The notes: generated by a model not told the origin, from the letters alone. DNA of 64,000 nt from Pseudomonas sp. PDM04 (GCF_014851765.1 NZ_JACVAI010000005.1:186001-250000); one strand, 5' to 3'; positions 1-7,680 are shown, counted from the first letter of the stretch. Translations and numbers: made by a program.

Positions 1-375
1 ATCTTCCGCCAGCAATGGGAGCCGAGCGTCGGCCTGGATCTGAACACCCGTCAAAAGGCGCTGGAAGCCGACTTCCACGAAGTCGTGCTGACCCTGTCGG
101 TGACCGTGAAAAACGGTGACGAAGTGGCCTTTATCGCTGAAGTGCAGCAGGCCGGGATCTTCCTGATCAAGAACCTGGACGATGCCTCGATGAGCCACAC
201 GCTCGGCGCGTTCTGCCCGAACATCCTGTTCCCGTACGCTCGCGAAGCCCTGGACAGCCTGGTGACCCGTGGTTCGTTCCCGGCCCTGATGCTGGCCCCG
301 GTGAACTTCGATGCGCTGTACGCCCAGGAACTGCAACGCATGCAGGAAGCTGGCGAGACGCCGACCGTTCAGTAA
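1..375 (+). CDS. secB: Protein-export chaperone SecB (3' part, cut by window edge)
   Basis: The frame is open from base 1 to the TAA at 373-375 and gives about 124 C-terminal residues of SecB, whose usual length is 150-165. Visible family features are the beta-strand segment LTLSVTVKNGDEVAFIAEVQQAGIF and the conserved LGAFCPNILFPYARE stretch, followed by a short acidic, proline-containing tail. SecB is a cytosolic tetramer that keeps preproteins unfolded and delivers them to SecA for Sec export. The start codon lies upstream of the window. A REPIN follows the stop and trmL converges from the other side. Confidence 0.96.
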   Translation: MFRQQWEPSVGLDLNTRQKALEADFHEVVLTLSVTVKNGDEVAFIAEVQQAGIFLIKNLDDASMSHTLGAFCPNILFPYAREALDSLVTRGSFPALMLAPVNFDALYAQELQRMQEAGETPTVQ

Positions 376-396
376 GTCAGCAGCGCAAGTCCCGAT

Positions 397-483
397 GTGG
401 GAGCGAGCCTGCTCGCGATTACGGGGTGTCAATCAACGCATAGCTGACTGACTCCCCGTAATCGCGAGCAGGCTCGCTCCCAC
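397..483. repeat. REPIN (paired REP palindromes) between secB and trmL
   Basis: A forward REP copy (GTGGGAGCGAGCCTGCTCG, from 397) faces an inverted copy ending at 483. The flanks ATTACGGGG and CCCCGTAAT also pair, so the unit can fold into one long hairpin between convergent genes. Confidence 0.9.
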
Positions 484-497
484 ATTTTTGTATGCAG

Positions 498-953
498 CTA
501 TTTGAAGCCGTTCTGGCGCCAGGCCTCGTACACGGCCACCGCCACGGTGTTCGACAGGTTCAGGCTACGGCAGCCTTCGCGCATCGGCAGTCGCAAGCGC
601 TGATCGGCAGGCAGGGCGTCGAGCACCTCGGCCGGCAAGCCACGGCTTTCAGGGCCGAACAGAAACGCATCACCCTCGACGAAGCTGGCATCGTGAAACG
701 GCCGCGAACCCTTGGTGGTGAAGGCGAACAAGCGTGGATGGCCCAGGCTTTCCAGACAACTGGCCAGGTCTGCGTGGCGCTGCAGGGTGGCATACTCGTG
801 GTAATCGAGGCCGGCCCGGCGCAGGCGTTTGTCGTCCATCTCGAAGCCCAGCGGTTCGATCAAATGCAGGTGGCAGCCGCTGTTGGCGCACAGCCTGATA
901 ACGTTGCCGGTATTCGGCGGAATTTCTGGTTGGAAAAGGATGACGTGAAACAT
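498..953 (-). CDS. trmL: tRNA (cytidine/uridine-34 2'-O)-methyltransferase TrmL
   Basis: This 151-residue SPOUT-family methyltransferase methylates the wobble ribose of tRNA-Leu isoacceptors in the cytosol using S-adenosylmethionine. The N-terminus (MFHVILFQPEIPPNTGN) and the knot motifs LFGPESRGLP (middle) and SLNLSNTVAVAVYEAWRQ (C-terminus) are diagnostic of the YibK/TrmL group, and the length fits (about 155). An upstream in-frame extension exists, but the family begins at MFHV, so the ATG at 953 was chosen. That start codon overlaps the divergent gene starting at 952 by two bases. Confidence 0.95.
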   Translation of the reverse strand: MFHVILFQPEIPPNTGNVIRLCANSGCHLHLIEPLGFEMDDKRLRRAGLDYHEYATLQRHADLASCLESLGHPRLFAFTTKGSRPFHDASFVEGDAFLFGPESRGLPAEVLDALPADQRLRLPMREGCRSLNLSNTVAVAVYEAWRQNGFK

Positions 954-1392
954 GCACGGCTCCGCAGGTAAAGATGACGGGCATTCTACGCCGCAAGCGG
1001 ACCCGCGTTCGAAACTATTCCCTCGGGTGATGGGGTCGCTGGCGCTTTTCGGGTTGATGGTGGGGTTGATGATTGGCCGCCTGACGACGCCCGACCCCAG
1101 TGAGCTGCAGCAGATCGAGGTGACGGACGACGGGCTGGTGGTGTGGTTCAACAATGAGCCCAAGACCCATGGCGAGTTCGTGGACGGCAGCCTGGCGCTG
1201 CTGTTCGACGCGCAAGGCCGGGCGCAGAAAGGCCAGCTCAAGCTCAATGACAAGAGCGTGAACTGGCGGGTGCTGTCGAGTGATGAGGGGTTGTTGCTGT
1301 CGGTGGTGGCGGCCCGACCGCTACAGGGCGAGTGGGCCGGTCGCGAGGTCGATGACCGCTGGCGGCTGGAGATCCATCTCCGGGAGCAATAA
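952..1392 (+). CDS. Small single-pass membrane protein of unknown function (PA5126-like)
   Basis: This 146-residue protein has a short charged N-terminus, one hydrophobic segment at about residues 24-42 (PRVMGSLALFGLMVGLMIG) and a soluble domain rich in beta-type sequence (LVVWFNNEPKTHGEFVDG, then SLALLFDAQGRAQKGQLKL). The topology suggests an inner-membrane anchor with a periplasmic domain. I do not recognise a named family. The same position in P. aeruginosa holds the uncharacterised PA5126. The ATG at 952 overlaps the trmL start on the other strand, so the two genes share a divergent start region. The next methionine (residue 27) lies inside the membrane segment and is an unlikely start. 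The 3' end meets the end of the nrsZ RNA coming the other way. Confidence 0.75.
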   Translation: MHGSAGKDDGHSTPQADPRSKLFPRVMGSLALFGLMVGLMIGRLTTPDPSELQQIEVTDDGLVVWFNNEPKTHGEFVDGSLALLFDAQGRAQKGQLKLNDKSVNWRVLSSDEGLLLSVVAARPLQGEWAGREVDDRWRLEIHLREQ

Positions 1393-1615
1393 AAGAGGGA
1401 ATCCCCGGCCTGCCTGTACCAAGGTCCCCAAAACGGCAGGGCTCGCGCATTGCGTCGTGAGCCCGGTGTAAAGAAGGAACCCCTGACCTGCCTGTATCAA
1501 GGGCCCCAAAACGGCTGGGCTCGTCGCTTGTGCGGTGTGAGCCCGATGTAAAGAGGGGAATCCCCGGCCTGCCTGTACCAAGGTCCCCGAAACCGGGTAG
1601 TGAACTGAATCACTG
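1388..1615 (-). ncRNA. nrsZ: NrsZ-type nitrogen-regulated modular sRNA
   Basis: Three near-identical cores (plus-strand 1409-1429, 1487-1507 and 1568-1588, CCTGCCTGTACCAAGGTCCCC-like) recur at 78 and 81 bases. They are separated by two GGGCTC...GAGCCC hairpins (1439-1464 and 1517-1544). No reading frame fits. A near-consensus sigma-54 promoter at 1627-1641 predicts a minus-strand start near 1615. A weak GC hairpin followed by TCTTTT gives an end near 1388. The position directly downstream of ntrC and the repeated-module architecture match NrsZ of P. aeruginosa, a processed sRNA reported to depend on NtrB/C and sigma-54 and to act on rhlA translation. Targets in this strain are unknown. Confidence 0.82.
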
Positions 1616-1623
1616 AATGGACT

Positions 1624-1642
1624 ATTGCAGGGGGCGTGCCAG
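1624..1642 (-). promoter_or_regulatory. Sigma-54 promoter of nrsZ
   Basis: The minus strand reads CTGGCACGCCCCCTGCAAT, with GG at 1640-1639 and GC at 1628-1627 separated by exactly ten bases, close to the TGGCACG-N4-TTGC consensus. The start would be near 1615, just upstream of the first repeat module. Confidence 0.82.
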
Positions 1643-1680
1643 GTTTTAACAGGTTGGAACATAAAGACGTCCTGAAGCGG

Positions 1681-1716
1681 CGAAAGCCCCGGAATACGGG
1701 GCTTTCGTGTTTTTTT
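1681..1716 (+). terminator. Strong intrinsic terminator, plus-strand polarity
   Basis: An 11-base stem (CGAAAGCCCCG at 1681-1691 and CGGGGCTTTCG at 1697-1707) is followed by TGTTTTTTT on the plus strand only. It would stop transcription coming from the 952-1392 gene. It lacks a T-run on the minus strand and so is not an obvious ntrC terminator. Confidence 0.85.
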
Positions 1717-1818
1717 GCGGCGGGGTTTTGTCTGAGTTTTCGCAGCTTTTGCCAGGATGCGGCATGCGCGATTGCGGGTCAGGGTGCTTTGCAGTGGTGC
1801 ATGCGGGCCTCAAAAAGC

Positions 1819-1894
1819 ATCGCGAGCAGGCTCGCTCCCACATTGGACTGGTGTGAACACCTGAAATCCCCGTGGGAGCGAGCCTGCTCGCGAT
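1819..1894. repeat. REPIN downstream of ntrC
   Basis: An inverted REP copy (ATCGCGAGCAGGCTCGCTCC, 1819-1841) faces a forward copy at 1872-1894, in the 3' intergenic region of ntrC. Confidence 0.9.
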
Positions 1895-1928
1895 TGGATC
1901 TGACAGTCGGTGATGAACCGAAGGCCTG

Positions 1929-3365
1929 TTAGCCTTCTTCCCCCTCATCGTCATCCCCGCCATCGACCTTCATCCCCAATTCCTTGATCTTGCGCGTCAG
2001 GGTGTTACGTCCCCAGCCCAGCAGGACGGCGGCATCGCGGCGGCGACCGGCGGTGTGCTTGAGCGCGGTCTCGATCATGATCCGTTCGAAGGCCGGCACC
2101 GCGCTGTCGAGCAGGCTCGATTGACCGCGAGCCAGCGCCTGATCGGCCCACTGACGCAGCGCCTGCTCCCAGTTGGTCACTGGAGCGGAGTCCTGCGGCA
2201 GGCTCAGCAGCTCCGGTGGCAGGTCGCTGATGTGCACCTCGCGCCCCGAGGCCATCACCGTGATCCAGCGGCAGGTGTTCTCCAGCTGGCGCACGTTGCC
2301 GCCCCACGGCAGGTTCTTCAGGTATTCCTCGGTTTCGCTTTTCAGCAGCTTCGGCTCGACCGCCAATTCCTGCGCGGCGCGGCTGAGGAAATGCTTGGCG
2401 AGCGTCGGGATGTCTTCGCGACGGTCCGACAGCCGTGGAATATGGATGCGAATGACGTTGAGGCGGTGGAACAGGTCTTCACGGAATTTTCCGGCGTGAA
2501 CCAGAGTTTCCAGATTCTGGTGGGTCGCGGCGATGATGCGCACATCGACCTTCACCGGCACATGGCCGCCGACGCGGTAGAACTCGCCGTCTGCCAGCAC
2601 GCGCAGCAAACGGGTCTGGGTGTCCGCCGGCATGTCGCCGATTTCGTCGAGGAACAGCGTGCCGCCGTCGGCCTGTTCGAAGCGACCGCGACGCAGGTTG
2701 GCCGCGCCGGTGAACGCGCCCTTCTCGTGGCCGAACAGCTCGGACTCCATCAGGTCCTTCGGAATCGCCGCCATGTTCAGCGCAATGAACGGCGAGGCCG
2801 CCCGCGGACTGTGGCGGTGCAGCGCATGGGCGACCAGCTCTTTGCCGGTGCCGGATTCGCCGTTGATCAGCACTGTGATGTTGGAGTGGCTCAAGCGCCC
2901 GATGGCGCGAAACACTTCCTGCATCGCCGGCGCTTCACCGATGATTTCCGGGGTGCGGGTCAAGGTCGGCACGACTTCCAGGCCCTGTTGCTCCTGGGCG
3001 TGCTGATTCGCCCGCTTGACCAGCGACACCGCCTCGTCGACGTCGAACGGCTTGGGCAGGTACTCGAACGCACCGCCCTGGTAGGAAGCGACAGCGCTGT
3101 CCAGGTCGGAGTGCGCGGTCATGATGATCACCGGCAACCGCGGGTGTTGTTCGCGAATCCGCGCGAGCAAATCCAGGCCGCTGGCCCCGGGCATGCGGAT
3201 GTCGGAGATGATCACGTCCGGCTGCTGGCGCGCCAGGCGACTCATCACGCCATCGGCGCTGTCGAAGCTTTGCGTGGTCATGCCTTCCTGTTGCAGGGCT
3301 TTTTCCAGGACCCAGCGGATAGAACGGTCGTCATCGACGATCCACACGGTTTCACTACGGCTCAT
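1929..3365 (-). CDS. ntrC: Nitrogen regulation response regulator NtrC
   Basis: NtrC is a 478-residue sigma-54 activator. The receiver domain (about residues 1-120) has the acidic pocket at 11-12, the phospho-acceptor Asp55 in SDIRMPG and Lys105 in PKPF. The AAA+ domain has Walker A GESGTGKE (about 169-176), the sigma-54 contact loop GAFTGA (216-221) and Walker B TLFLDEIG. A Fis-type helix-turn-helix closes the protein (about 440-467) before an acidic tail. Phosphorylated by NtrB under nitrogen limitation, it binds enhancers and opens sigma-54 promoters such as those found here for nrsZ and glnA. It overlaps ntrB by four bases, indicating translational coupling. Confidence 0.98.
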   Translation of the reverse strand: MSRSETVWIVDDDRSIRWVLEKALQQEGMTTQSFDSADGVMSRLARQQPDVIISDIRMPGASGLDLLARIREQHPRLPVIIMTAHSDLDSAVASYQGGAFEYLPKPFDVDEAVSLVKRANQHAQEQQGLEVVPTLTRTPEIIGEAPAMQEVFRAIGRLSHSNITVLINGESGTGKELVAHALHRHSPRAASPFIALNMAAIPKDLMESELFGHEKGAFTGAANLRRGRFEQADGGTLFLDEIGDMPADTQTRLLRVLADGEFYRVGGHVPVKVDVRIIAATHQNLETLVHAGKFREDLFHRLNVIRIHIPRLSDRREDIPTLAKHFLSRAAQELAVEPKLLKSETEEYLKNLPWGGNVRQLENTCRWITVMASGREVHISDLPPELLSLPQDSAPVTNWEQALRQWADQALARGQSSLLDSAVPAFERIMIETALKHTAGRRRDAAVLLGWGRNTLTRKIKELGMKVDGGDDDEGEEG

Positions 3366-4447
3366 GTCGATGTGGCTCCTTGTTCCAGTGGCAGAAAGAT
3401 CGAGAAGGTGGTGTGGCCTGGATGGCTGTCACATTCGATCAGGCCCTGGTGCTGGCTGATGATGTTCTGGGTAATGGCCAGGCCGAGTCCGGTACCGTCC
3501 GGACGACCGCTGACCATGGGAAAGAAAATGGTTTCCTGGAGTTCCGCAGGAATGCCCGGACCGTTGTCGGTGATCTCTATCTTGGTCACCAGGCGATGGC
3601 GCACGTGGCCGATGGTGAACTGGCGCATGGCGCGGGTGCGCAGGGTGATGCGGCCCAGGCGCAGCTCGTTCTGGCTGCTGATGGCCTGCATCGCATTGCG
3701 CACGATGTTCAGCACGGCCTGGATCATCTGCTCGCGGTCGATCAGTACGTCGGGAATGCTCGGGTCGTAGTCGCGCACCAGGGTGATGCAACCCTGGCTT
3801 TCGGCCTCGACCAAGTGGCAGACCCGTTCCAGCACTTCGTGGACGTTGCACATGGCCAGCGATGGCAGCTTGTTGGAACCGAGCATGCGGTCGACCAGAT
3901 TGCGCAGGCGATCGGCCTCTTCGATGATGACGTTGGTGTAGTCGCGCAGGCTCTCTTCCGGCAACTCGCGGGCCAGCAACTGCGCGGCGCCGCGAATGCC
4001 GCCCAGTGGGTTCTTGATTTCATGGGCCAGGCCGCGCACCAACATCTTGCTGGTTTCCTGCTTCGACAGTTGGGCCTCTTCCTTGGTGATCCGCAGCAGG
4101 CGGTCACGGGGGTGCACCTCCAGCAGCAACAGCGTGGCGCCGTTGGCCAGGATCGGCGTCACCGCATAGTCGACGGTCAGGGTCTGGCCGGTGAGGGCGG
4201 TGAGCATCGCTTCGCGCTTGGTAAAAGGGTGCGCCTGCTCGACCGCCTGGCGCAGGGAATTCAGCGCTTCGGTGGACTCGGTGAACAGTTCGCTGATGAA
4301 TTGCCCATGGCTGCGCTGGCCGCTGATGGCCAGGAGCATCTCCGCTGCCGGGTTCATGTACTCGAGGCGCAGTTCGGCGTCGAGCAGAATGGTGGCGGTG
4401 GTCAAGTTGTCGAGTAGCAATCGATGCAGTGCGTCGCTAATGGTCAT
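3362..4447 (-). CDS. ntrB: Nitrogen regulation sensor histidine kinase NtrB (GlnL)
   Basis: NtrB is a 361-residue soluble cytosolic kinase with no membrane segment. An N-terminal PAS domain (about 10-115) precedes the phospho-acceptor motif GLAHEIKNPLGG with His142. The ATPase module follows with an N box (LNIVRNAMQA), the G1 box ITDNGPGIP and the G2 box GTGLGLAI. In this family, PII (GlnB/GlnK) binding switches it from kinase to phosphatase, which sets the phosphorylation of NtrC. The length is normal and the reading frame is joined to ntrC by an ATGA overlap. An NtrC-like enhancer and a weaker sigma-54-like promoter lie upstream, suggesting autoregulation. Confidence 0.97.
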   Translation of the reverse strand: MTISDALHRLLLDNLTTATILLDAELRLEYMNPAAEMLLAISGQRSHGQFISELFTESTEALNSLRQAVEQAHPFTKREAMLTALTGQTLTVDYAVTPILANGATLLLLEVHPRDRLLRITKEEAQLSKQETSKMLVRGLAHEIKNPLGGIRGAAQLLARELPEESLRDYTNVIIEEADRLRNLVDRMLGSNKLPSLAMCNVHEVLERVCHLVEAESQGCITLVRDYDPSIPDVLIDREQMIQAVLNIVRNAMQAISSQNELRLGRITLRTRAMRQFTIGHVRHRLVTKIEITDNGPGIPAELQETIFFPMVSGRPDGTGLGLAITQNIISQHQGLIECDSHPGHTTFSIFLPLEQGATST

Positions 4448-4502
4448 CAGGACCTCTTTTGGAGCAGGGCGCGCGCATGAATACAGCGCAGATGCACGGA
4501 AA

Positions 4503-4520
4503 ATGCAAAAACCAAACCAA
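4503..4520 (-). promoter_or_regulatory. Candidate sigma-54 promoter of ntrBC
   Basis: The minus strand reads TTGGTTTGGTTTTTGCATT, with GG (4518-4517) and GC (4506-4505) exactly ten bases apart and a good -12 element (TTTGCA). The -24 element matches only at its GG. The predicted start is near 4493, about 45 bases before the ntrB ATG. Confidence 0.45.
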
Positions 4521-4645
4521 GGCTCCGAAAAGAAGCGTTTGATGCCTGAAACGGGCGTTCTACGCTCAATGTTGTGGCGTTATGCCAGCTTGAACGGGTA
4601 TTTTCGAACCAAAATGGGCTGGCTGGTGGGGGCGGTGCATGCATT

Positions 4646-4662
4646 TGCACCAACATAGTGCG
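4646..4662 (-). promoter_or_regulatory. NtrC enhancer-like site upstream of ntrB
   Basis: TGCACCAACATAGTGCG fits the NtrC dyad TGCAC-N7-GTGCA with one mismatch and closely resembles a classical enteric glnA enhancer site. It lies about 130 bases upstream of the candidate sigma-54 promoter, a typical enhancer distance. An overlapping GGTGCA-N6-TGCACC dyad begins at 4634. Confidence 0.5.
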
Positions 4663-4677
4663 CCAAGCTGAACGGCG

Positions 4678-5298
4678 TTAAAAGAAGCGCAGGAACGGAT
4701 TCTTTTCCTCCGGCGGCTTGTCCTTGAGTGAGCATTCCGGTCGCTGGCCGTAGTCGGTCAGTGTGCATGGCTGGGTTTTGCGTTTTTGCGCCAGGGAGAT
4801 GCGCTGCATGTGAAAGGGCTGATTGGCCGTGCGCTCGACCGTTCGGCCCTGTTCATCGAGGATTTCGATGGACAGCTGATGGCTGCCCCGGTCGATGTTG
4901 CTCAAGGCGAATACCGGACTGGGACCGGGTTCGGCGGTGGGCTGGCCGTCGAGCAGCAGGCGGTAGCGGTGACCCGGTTGCAGGCCGGGTTCGCTGGTGA
5001 TGCTGACGATCAGTTCGCCGGCACTGCTGCGGATCGTGGCGTCCGGCTCGGGCACCAGCACCCTGAGCATGTCGTAGTGGAGCGCGGGCCTGGCGGCGGC
5101 TTTTTTCTCGGCCTTCAGTGGCGCGGCGCCAGTCGGGTTGGCGGGCATGCGGTTGCTCGTCGCCAGGGGCACGCGCTTGGCGTTGCCGTTGCCGGGCTGG
5201 TCGGTAAAGACCCGGTTGCCCTGGCCATCGACATAGGTGAACACCTCGGCCGACGCTGGCAGCGCGACCAGGCAGGCGATCAGCAGCCACCCGTTCAC
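4678..5298 (-). CDS. DUF4124-domain exported protein (downstream copy)
   Basis: This 206-residue protein starts with a cleavable-looking signal peptide (MNGWLLIACLVALPASA). The DUF4124 segment follows (EVFTYVDGQGNRVFTDQPG, about residues 18-40). A linker leads to a beta-rich region with RYRLLLDGQP and NIDRGSHQLSIEILDEQGR that looks like an immunoglobulin-type fold. A periplasmic location is inferred. The molecular function of DUF4124 proteins is unknown. Its ATG overlaps the stop of the upstream paralogue by four bases, so the pair is translationally coupled. It lies between glnA and ntrBC, but a link to nitrogen control is only positional. Confidence 0.85.
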   Translation of the reverse strand: MNGWLLIACLVALPASAEVFTYVDGQGNRVFTDQPGNGNAKRVPLATSNRMPANPTGAAPLKAEKKAAARPALHYDMLRVLVPEPDATIRSSAGELIVSITSEPGLQPGHRYRLLLDGQPTAEPGPSPVFALSNIDRGSHQLSIEILDEQGRTVERTANQPFHMQRISLAQKRKTQPCTLTDYGQRPECSLKDKPPEEKNPFLRFF

Positions 5299-5804
5299 GG
5301 TGTGTGGACCCGCTGCAGGGTGAAGGTCACGCTGGGGCTCTGCTGGATGACGTTTTCCCCGTCGATCACCTGAACCGCCAGGTTGTGGGTGCCGCGATCG
5401 ACATTGACCAGTTGCAGGATCGGCACGTTGCTCGGCTGGCCGTACGGCTGGTCGTCCAGCAGCAGACGGAATAGATGGGGCCCTTGCAGCCTGGGCTTGA
5501 TCAGAACGTTGACCGTGAACGTACCATTGTTGGCTCGCAGGGCTTCGCTGGTCGGCAGGTTGGTCAGTTCCAGCACCTCGTAGGCGCCGAGGGGCCGCTC
5601 ACGGCTGGAGGTTTCGACCGGTGGCGCCGGGGGTGCCTGGCGCTCGACGCTATTGAGGGGCGGCAATTCGACCGGCTCGGCTTTGACGCCGTCGGGCGGT
5701 TGATTGCTGTAGGCGGTGTTGCCGGCGGCGTCGGTGTACTTGTAGATCTGCGCGGCGACGGGCAGGGCGACCAACAGCAGGATGAACAGAAAACCACGAC
5801 CCAT
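5295..5804 (-). CDS. DUF4124-domain exported protein (upstream copy)
   Basis: This 169-residue paralogue of the next gene has a signal peptide (GRGFLFILLLVALPVAAQ), the DUF4124 motif YKYTDAAGNTAYSNQPPDG and the same C-terminal pattern (FRLLLDDQPYGQPS, then NVDRGTHNLAVQVIDGENV). The ATG at 5804 was chosen because the 37 upstream in-frame residues precede the signal peptide and do not resemble one. The two copies are too diverged at DNA level to be a recent duplication. Function unknown. The glnA terminator lies upstream, so this pair probably has its own promoter in 5805-5955. Confidence 0.85.
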   Translation of the reverse strand: MGRGFLFILLLVALPVAAQIYKYTDAAGNTAYSNQPPDGVKAEPVELPPLNSVERQAPPAPPVETSSRERPLGAYEVLELTNLPTSEALRANNGTFTVNVLIKPRLQGPHLFRLLLDDQPYGQPSNVPILQLVNVDRGTHNLAVQVIDGENVIQQSPSVTFTLQRVHTP

Positions 5805-5917
5805 AAAATCGACCAGAAGCGAGAGCGTTGGCTTGCAGCATAGGTCAGTGATGGCGGTAGGCCAAAGTTGTAAACATTTGGGCAAAAAACCGTTCACCCT
5901 CCGATCTCCGCACAAAA

Positions 5918-5941
5918 CCCTGTGCGAGCGGGCTCACAGGG
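5918..5941. repeat. Degenerate REP-like palindrome
   Basis: CCCTGTG (5918-5924) pairs with CACAGGG (5935-5941) around a GAGCGGGCT core. It resembles half of a decayed REPIN next to the glnA terminator. Confidence 0.4.
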
Positions 5942-5955
5942 CATCAACGTGCGAA

Positions 5956-5985
5956 AAAAAAAGGCCTCCCGAAGGAGGCCTTTTT
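5956..5985. terminator. Bidirectional terminator after glnA
   Basis: A 9-base stem AAGGCCTCC/GGAGGCCTT with a CGAA loop is flanked by A-runs on the left and T-runs on the right. It therefore works on the minus strand for glnA and could work in the other direction too. Confidence 0.9.
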
Positions 5986-6015
5986 CGTCACGCCGCTTGC
6001 GCAGGCGTCAACGGA

Positions 6016-7422
6016 TCAGCAGCTGTAGTACAGGTCGTATTCCAGCGGGTGTACGAAGGTGCGGACCTTGATTTCTTCTTCGCTTTTCAGAGCGATGTAA
6101 GCGTCGATGAAGTCGTCGGAGAACACGCCGCCCTTGGTCAGGAACGCACGGCCCTTGTCCAGCTCTTCCAGGGCTTCTTTCAGGCTGCCGCAAACTTGTG
6201 GGATCTCTTTCGCCTCTTCAGGCGGCAGGTCGTACAGGTTTTTGTCAGCCGCGTCGCCAGGGTGGATCTTGTTCTGGATGCCGTCCAGGCCAGCCATCAT
6301 CAGTGCAGCGAACGCCAGGTACGGGTTGGCGGCCGGATCCGGGAAGCGTGCTTCGATACGGCGGGCTTTAGGGCTCGACACGTAAGGAATACGGATCGAA
6401 GCCGAACGGTTACGGGCCGAGTAGGCCAGCATTACCGGGGCTTCGAAGCCTGGCACCAGACGCTTGTAGGAGTTGGTGGCCGGGTTGGTGAAGCCGTTCA
6501 GGGCCTTGCCGTGCTTGATGATGCCGCCGATGAAGTACAGGGCGGTGTCGGACAGGCCGGCATAACCTTCGCCAGCGAAGGTGTTCTTGCCATCTTTCCA
6601 GATGGACATGTGGACGTGCATGCCCGAGCCATTGTCGCCGTACAGAGGCTTTGGCATGAAGGTAGCGGTGCGACCGTAGGCGTCGGCAACGTTGTGCACA
6701 ACGTACTTCAGGGTCTGGGTTTCGTCGGCTTTCTTCACCAGGGTGTTGAACTTGACGCCGATTTCGTTCTGGCCGGCAGTTGCCACTTCGTGGTGGTGAA
6801 CTTCGACGGTCAGGCCCATTTCTTCCAGTGCGTTGCACATGGAGGTACGGATTTCGTGGTCGTGGTCAAACGGCGGAACCGGGAAGTAGCCACCTTTGAC
6901 GCCTGGACGGTGGCCCTTGTTGCCGCCTTCCACGTCCTGGTCGGACATCCACGAACCTTGTTCGGAGTAGATCTTGAACATGGAACCGGAGATGTCGGAC
7001 TTGAATTTCACCTGGTCGAAGATGAAGAATTCTGGCTCCGGGCCGGCGAATACGGTGTCACCGATGCCGGTGGACTTCAGGTACTCTTCGGCGCGCTTGG
7101 CGATCGCACGTGGGTCGCGATCGTAGCCTTGCATGCTCGAAGGTTCGATGATGTCGCAGACCAGGATCAGGGTCGGCTCTTCGGTGAACGGGTCCAGAAC
7201 GGCGGTTTCGTCGTCTGGCAGCAGGATCATGTCGGAAGCTTCGATGCCTTTCCAGCCAGCAATGGAGGAACCGTCGAACATTTTGCCGACTTCGAAGAAG
7301 TCTTCATCCAGCGCATCGCGAGCCGGCATGGTCACGTGGTGCTGAGTGCCGCGGGTGTCCGTGAAGCGCAGATCAATCCACTTGACGTCATGATCTTTAA
7401 TGAGTTGAACCGACTTCGACAT
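6016..7422 (-). CDS. glnA: Glutamine synthetase, type I (GSI-beta)
   Basis: This 468-residue GSI makes glutamine from glutamate, ammonia and ATP as a cytosolic dodecamer. Family signatures are the N-terminal DLRFTDTRGTQHHVT, the latch loop FDGSSIAGW, the ATP and metal region PEPEFFIFD, the glutamate-site segment NGSGMHVHMSIW and the C-terminal HPLEYDLYYSC. The adenylylation site is intact as NLYDLP with Tyr397, so activity should be tuned by GlnE. The full length matches the family. It is transcribed alone from a sigma-54 promoter and ends at a strong terminator. Confidence 0.99.
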   Translation of the reverse strand: MSKSVQLIKDHDVKWIDLRFTDTRGTQHHVTMPARDALDEDFFEVGKMFDGSSIAGWKGIEASDMILLPDDETAVLDPFTEEPTLILVCDIIEPSSMQGYDRDPRAIAKRAEEYLKSTGIGDTVFAGPEPEFFIFDQVKFKSDISGSMFKIYSEQGSWMSDQDVEGGNKGHRPGVKGGYFPVPPFDHDHEIRTSMCNALEEMGLTVEVHHHEVATAGQNEIGVKFNTLVKKADETQTLKYVVHNVADAYGRTATFMPKPLYGDNGSGMHVHMSIWKDGKNTFAGEGYAGLSDTALYFIGGIIKHGKALNGFTNPATNSYKRLVPGFEAPVMLAYSARNRSASIRIPYVSSPKARRIEARFPDPAANPYLAFAALMMAGLDGIQNKIHPGDAADKNLYDLPPEEAKEIPQVCGSLKEALEELDKGRAFLTKGGVFSDDFIDAYIALKSEEEIKVRTFVHPLEYDLYYSC

Positions 7423-7518
7423 ACTGTCCTCCGGGTGGCTTAGGGCGGGTAGTGGATGCCCTTAGATATGTGTGATGCCGGCGCGAATACTCTGCCAAGG
7501 CAACCTGCCTCACAAGGG

Positions 7519-7534
7519 AGCAAATTGCATGCCA
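7519..7534 (-). promoter_or_regulatory. Sigma-54 promoter of glnA
   Basis: The minus strand reads TGGCATGCAATTTGCT. GG (7533-7532) and GC (7521-7520) are ten bases apart, with one mismatch to TGGCACG and a perfect TTGCT -12 element. The start would be near 7508, about 85 bases upstream of glnA. A perfect GTTTTG-N7-CAAAAC dyad at 7644-7662 carries NtrC-like GTGC half-sites and may be an activator site. Confidence 0.8.
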
Positions 7535-7680
7535 GTGCCCCAGCATGGGTTTTTTGCCTCTTTTTCAGGCTTATAAAGGCTTGCGGGCGCAAATTCGGAA
7601 AAATCTCGCCCTACAATGTAGCGCCTGGATTCGAAAACGACCCGTTTTGGTGCGTGCAAAACCTTCTGCACATTAACTGG

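Noticed and set aside
1393..1600. Possible CRISPR array (three repeats)
   Set aside because: The repeats are imperfect, spacers themselves are related hairpins, and no cas genes are near. The layout fits a modular sRNA instead.
2055..3770. Long open frame of 571 codons antisense to ntrC-ntrB
   Set aside because: It is a shadow of the high-GC coding strand; ntrC and ntrB have complete family motifs and the antisense product shows none.
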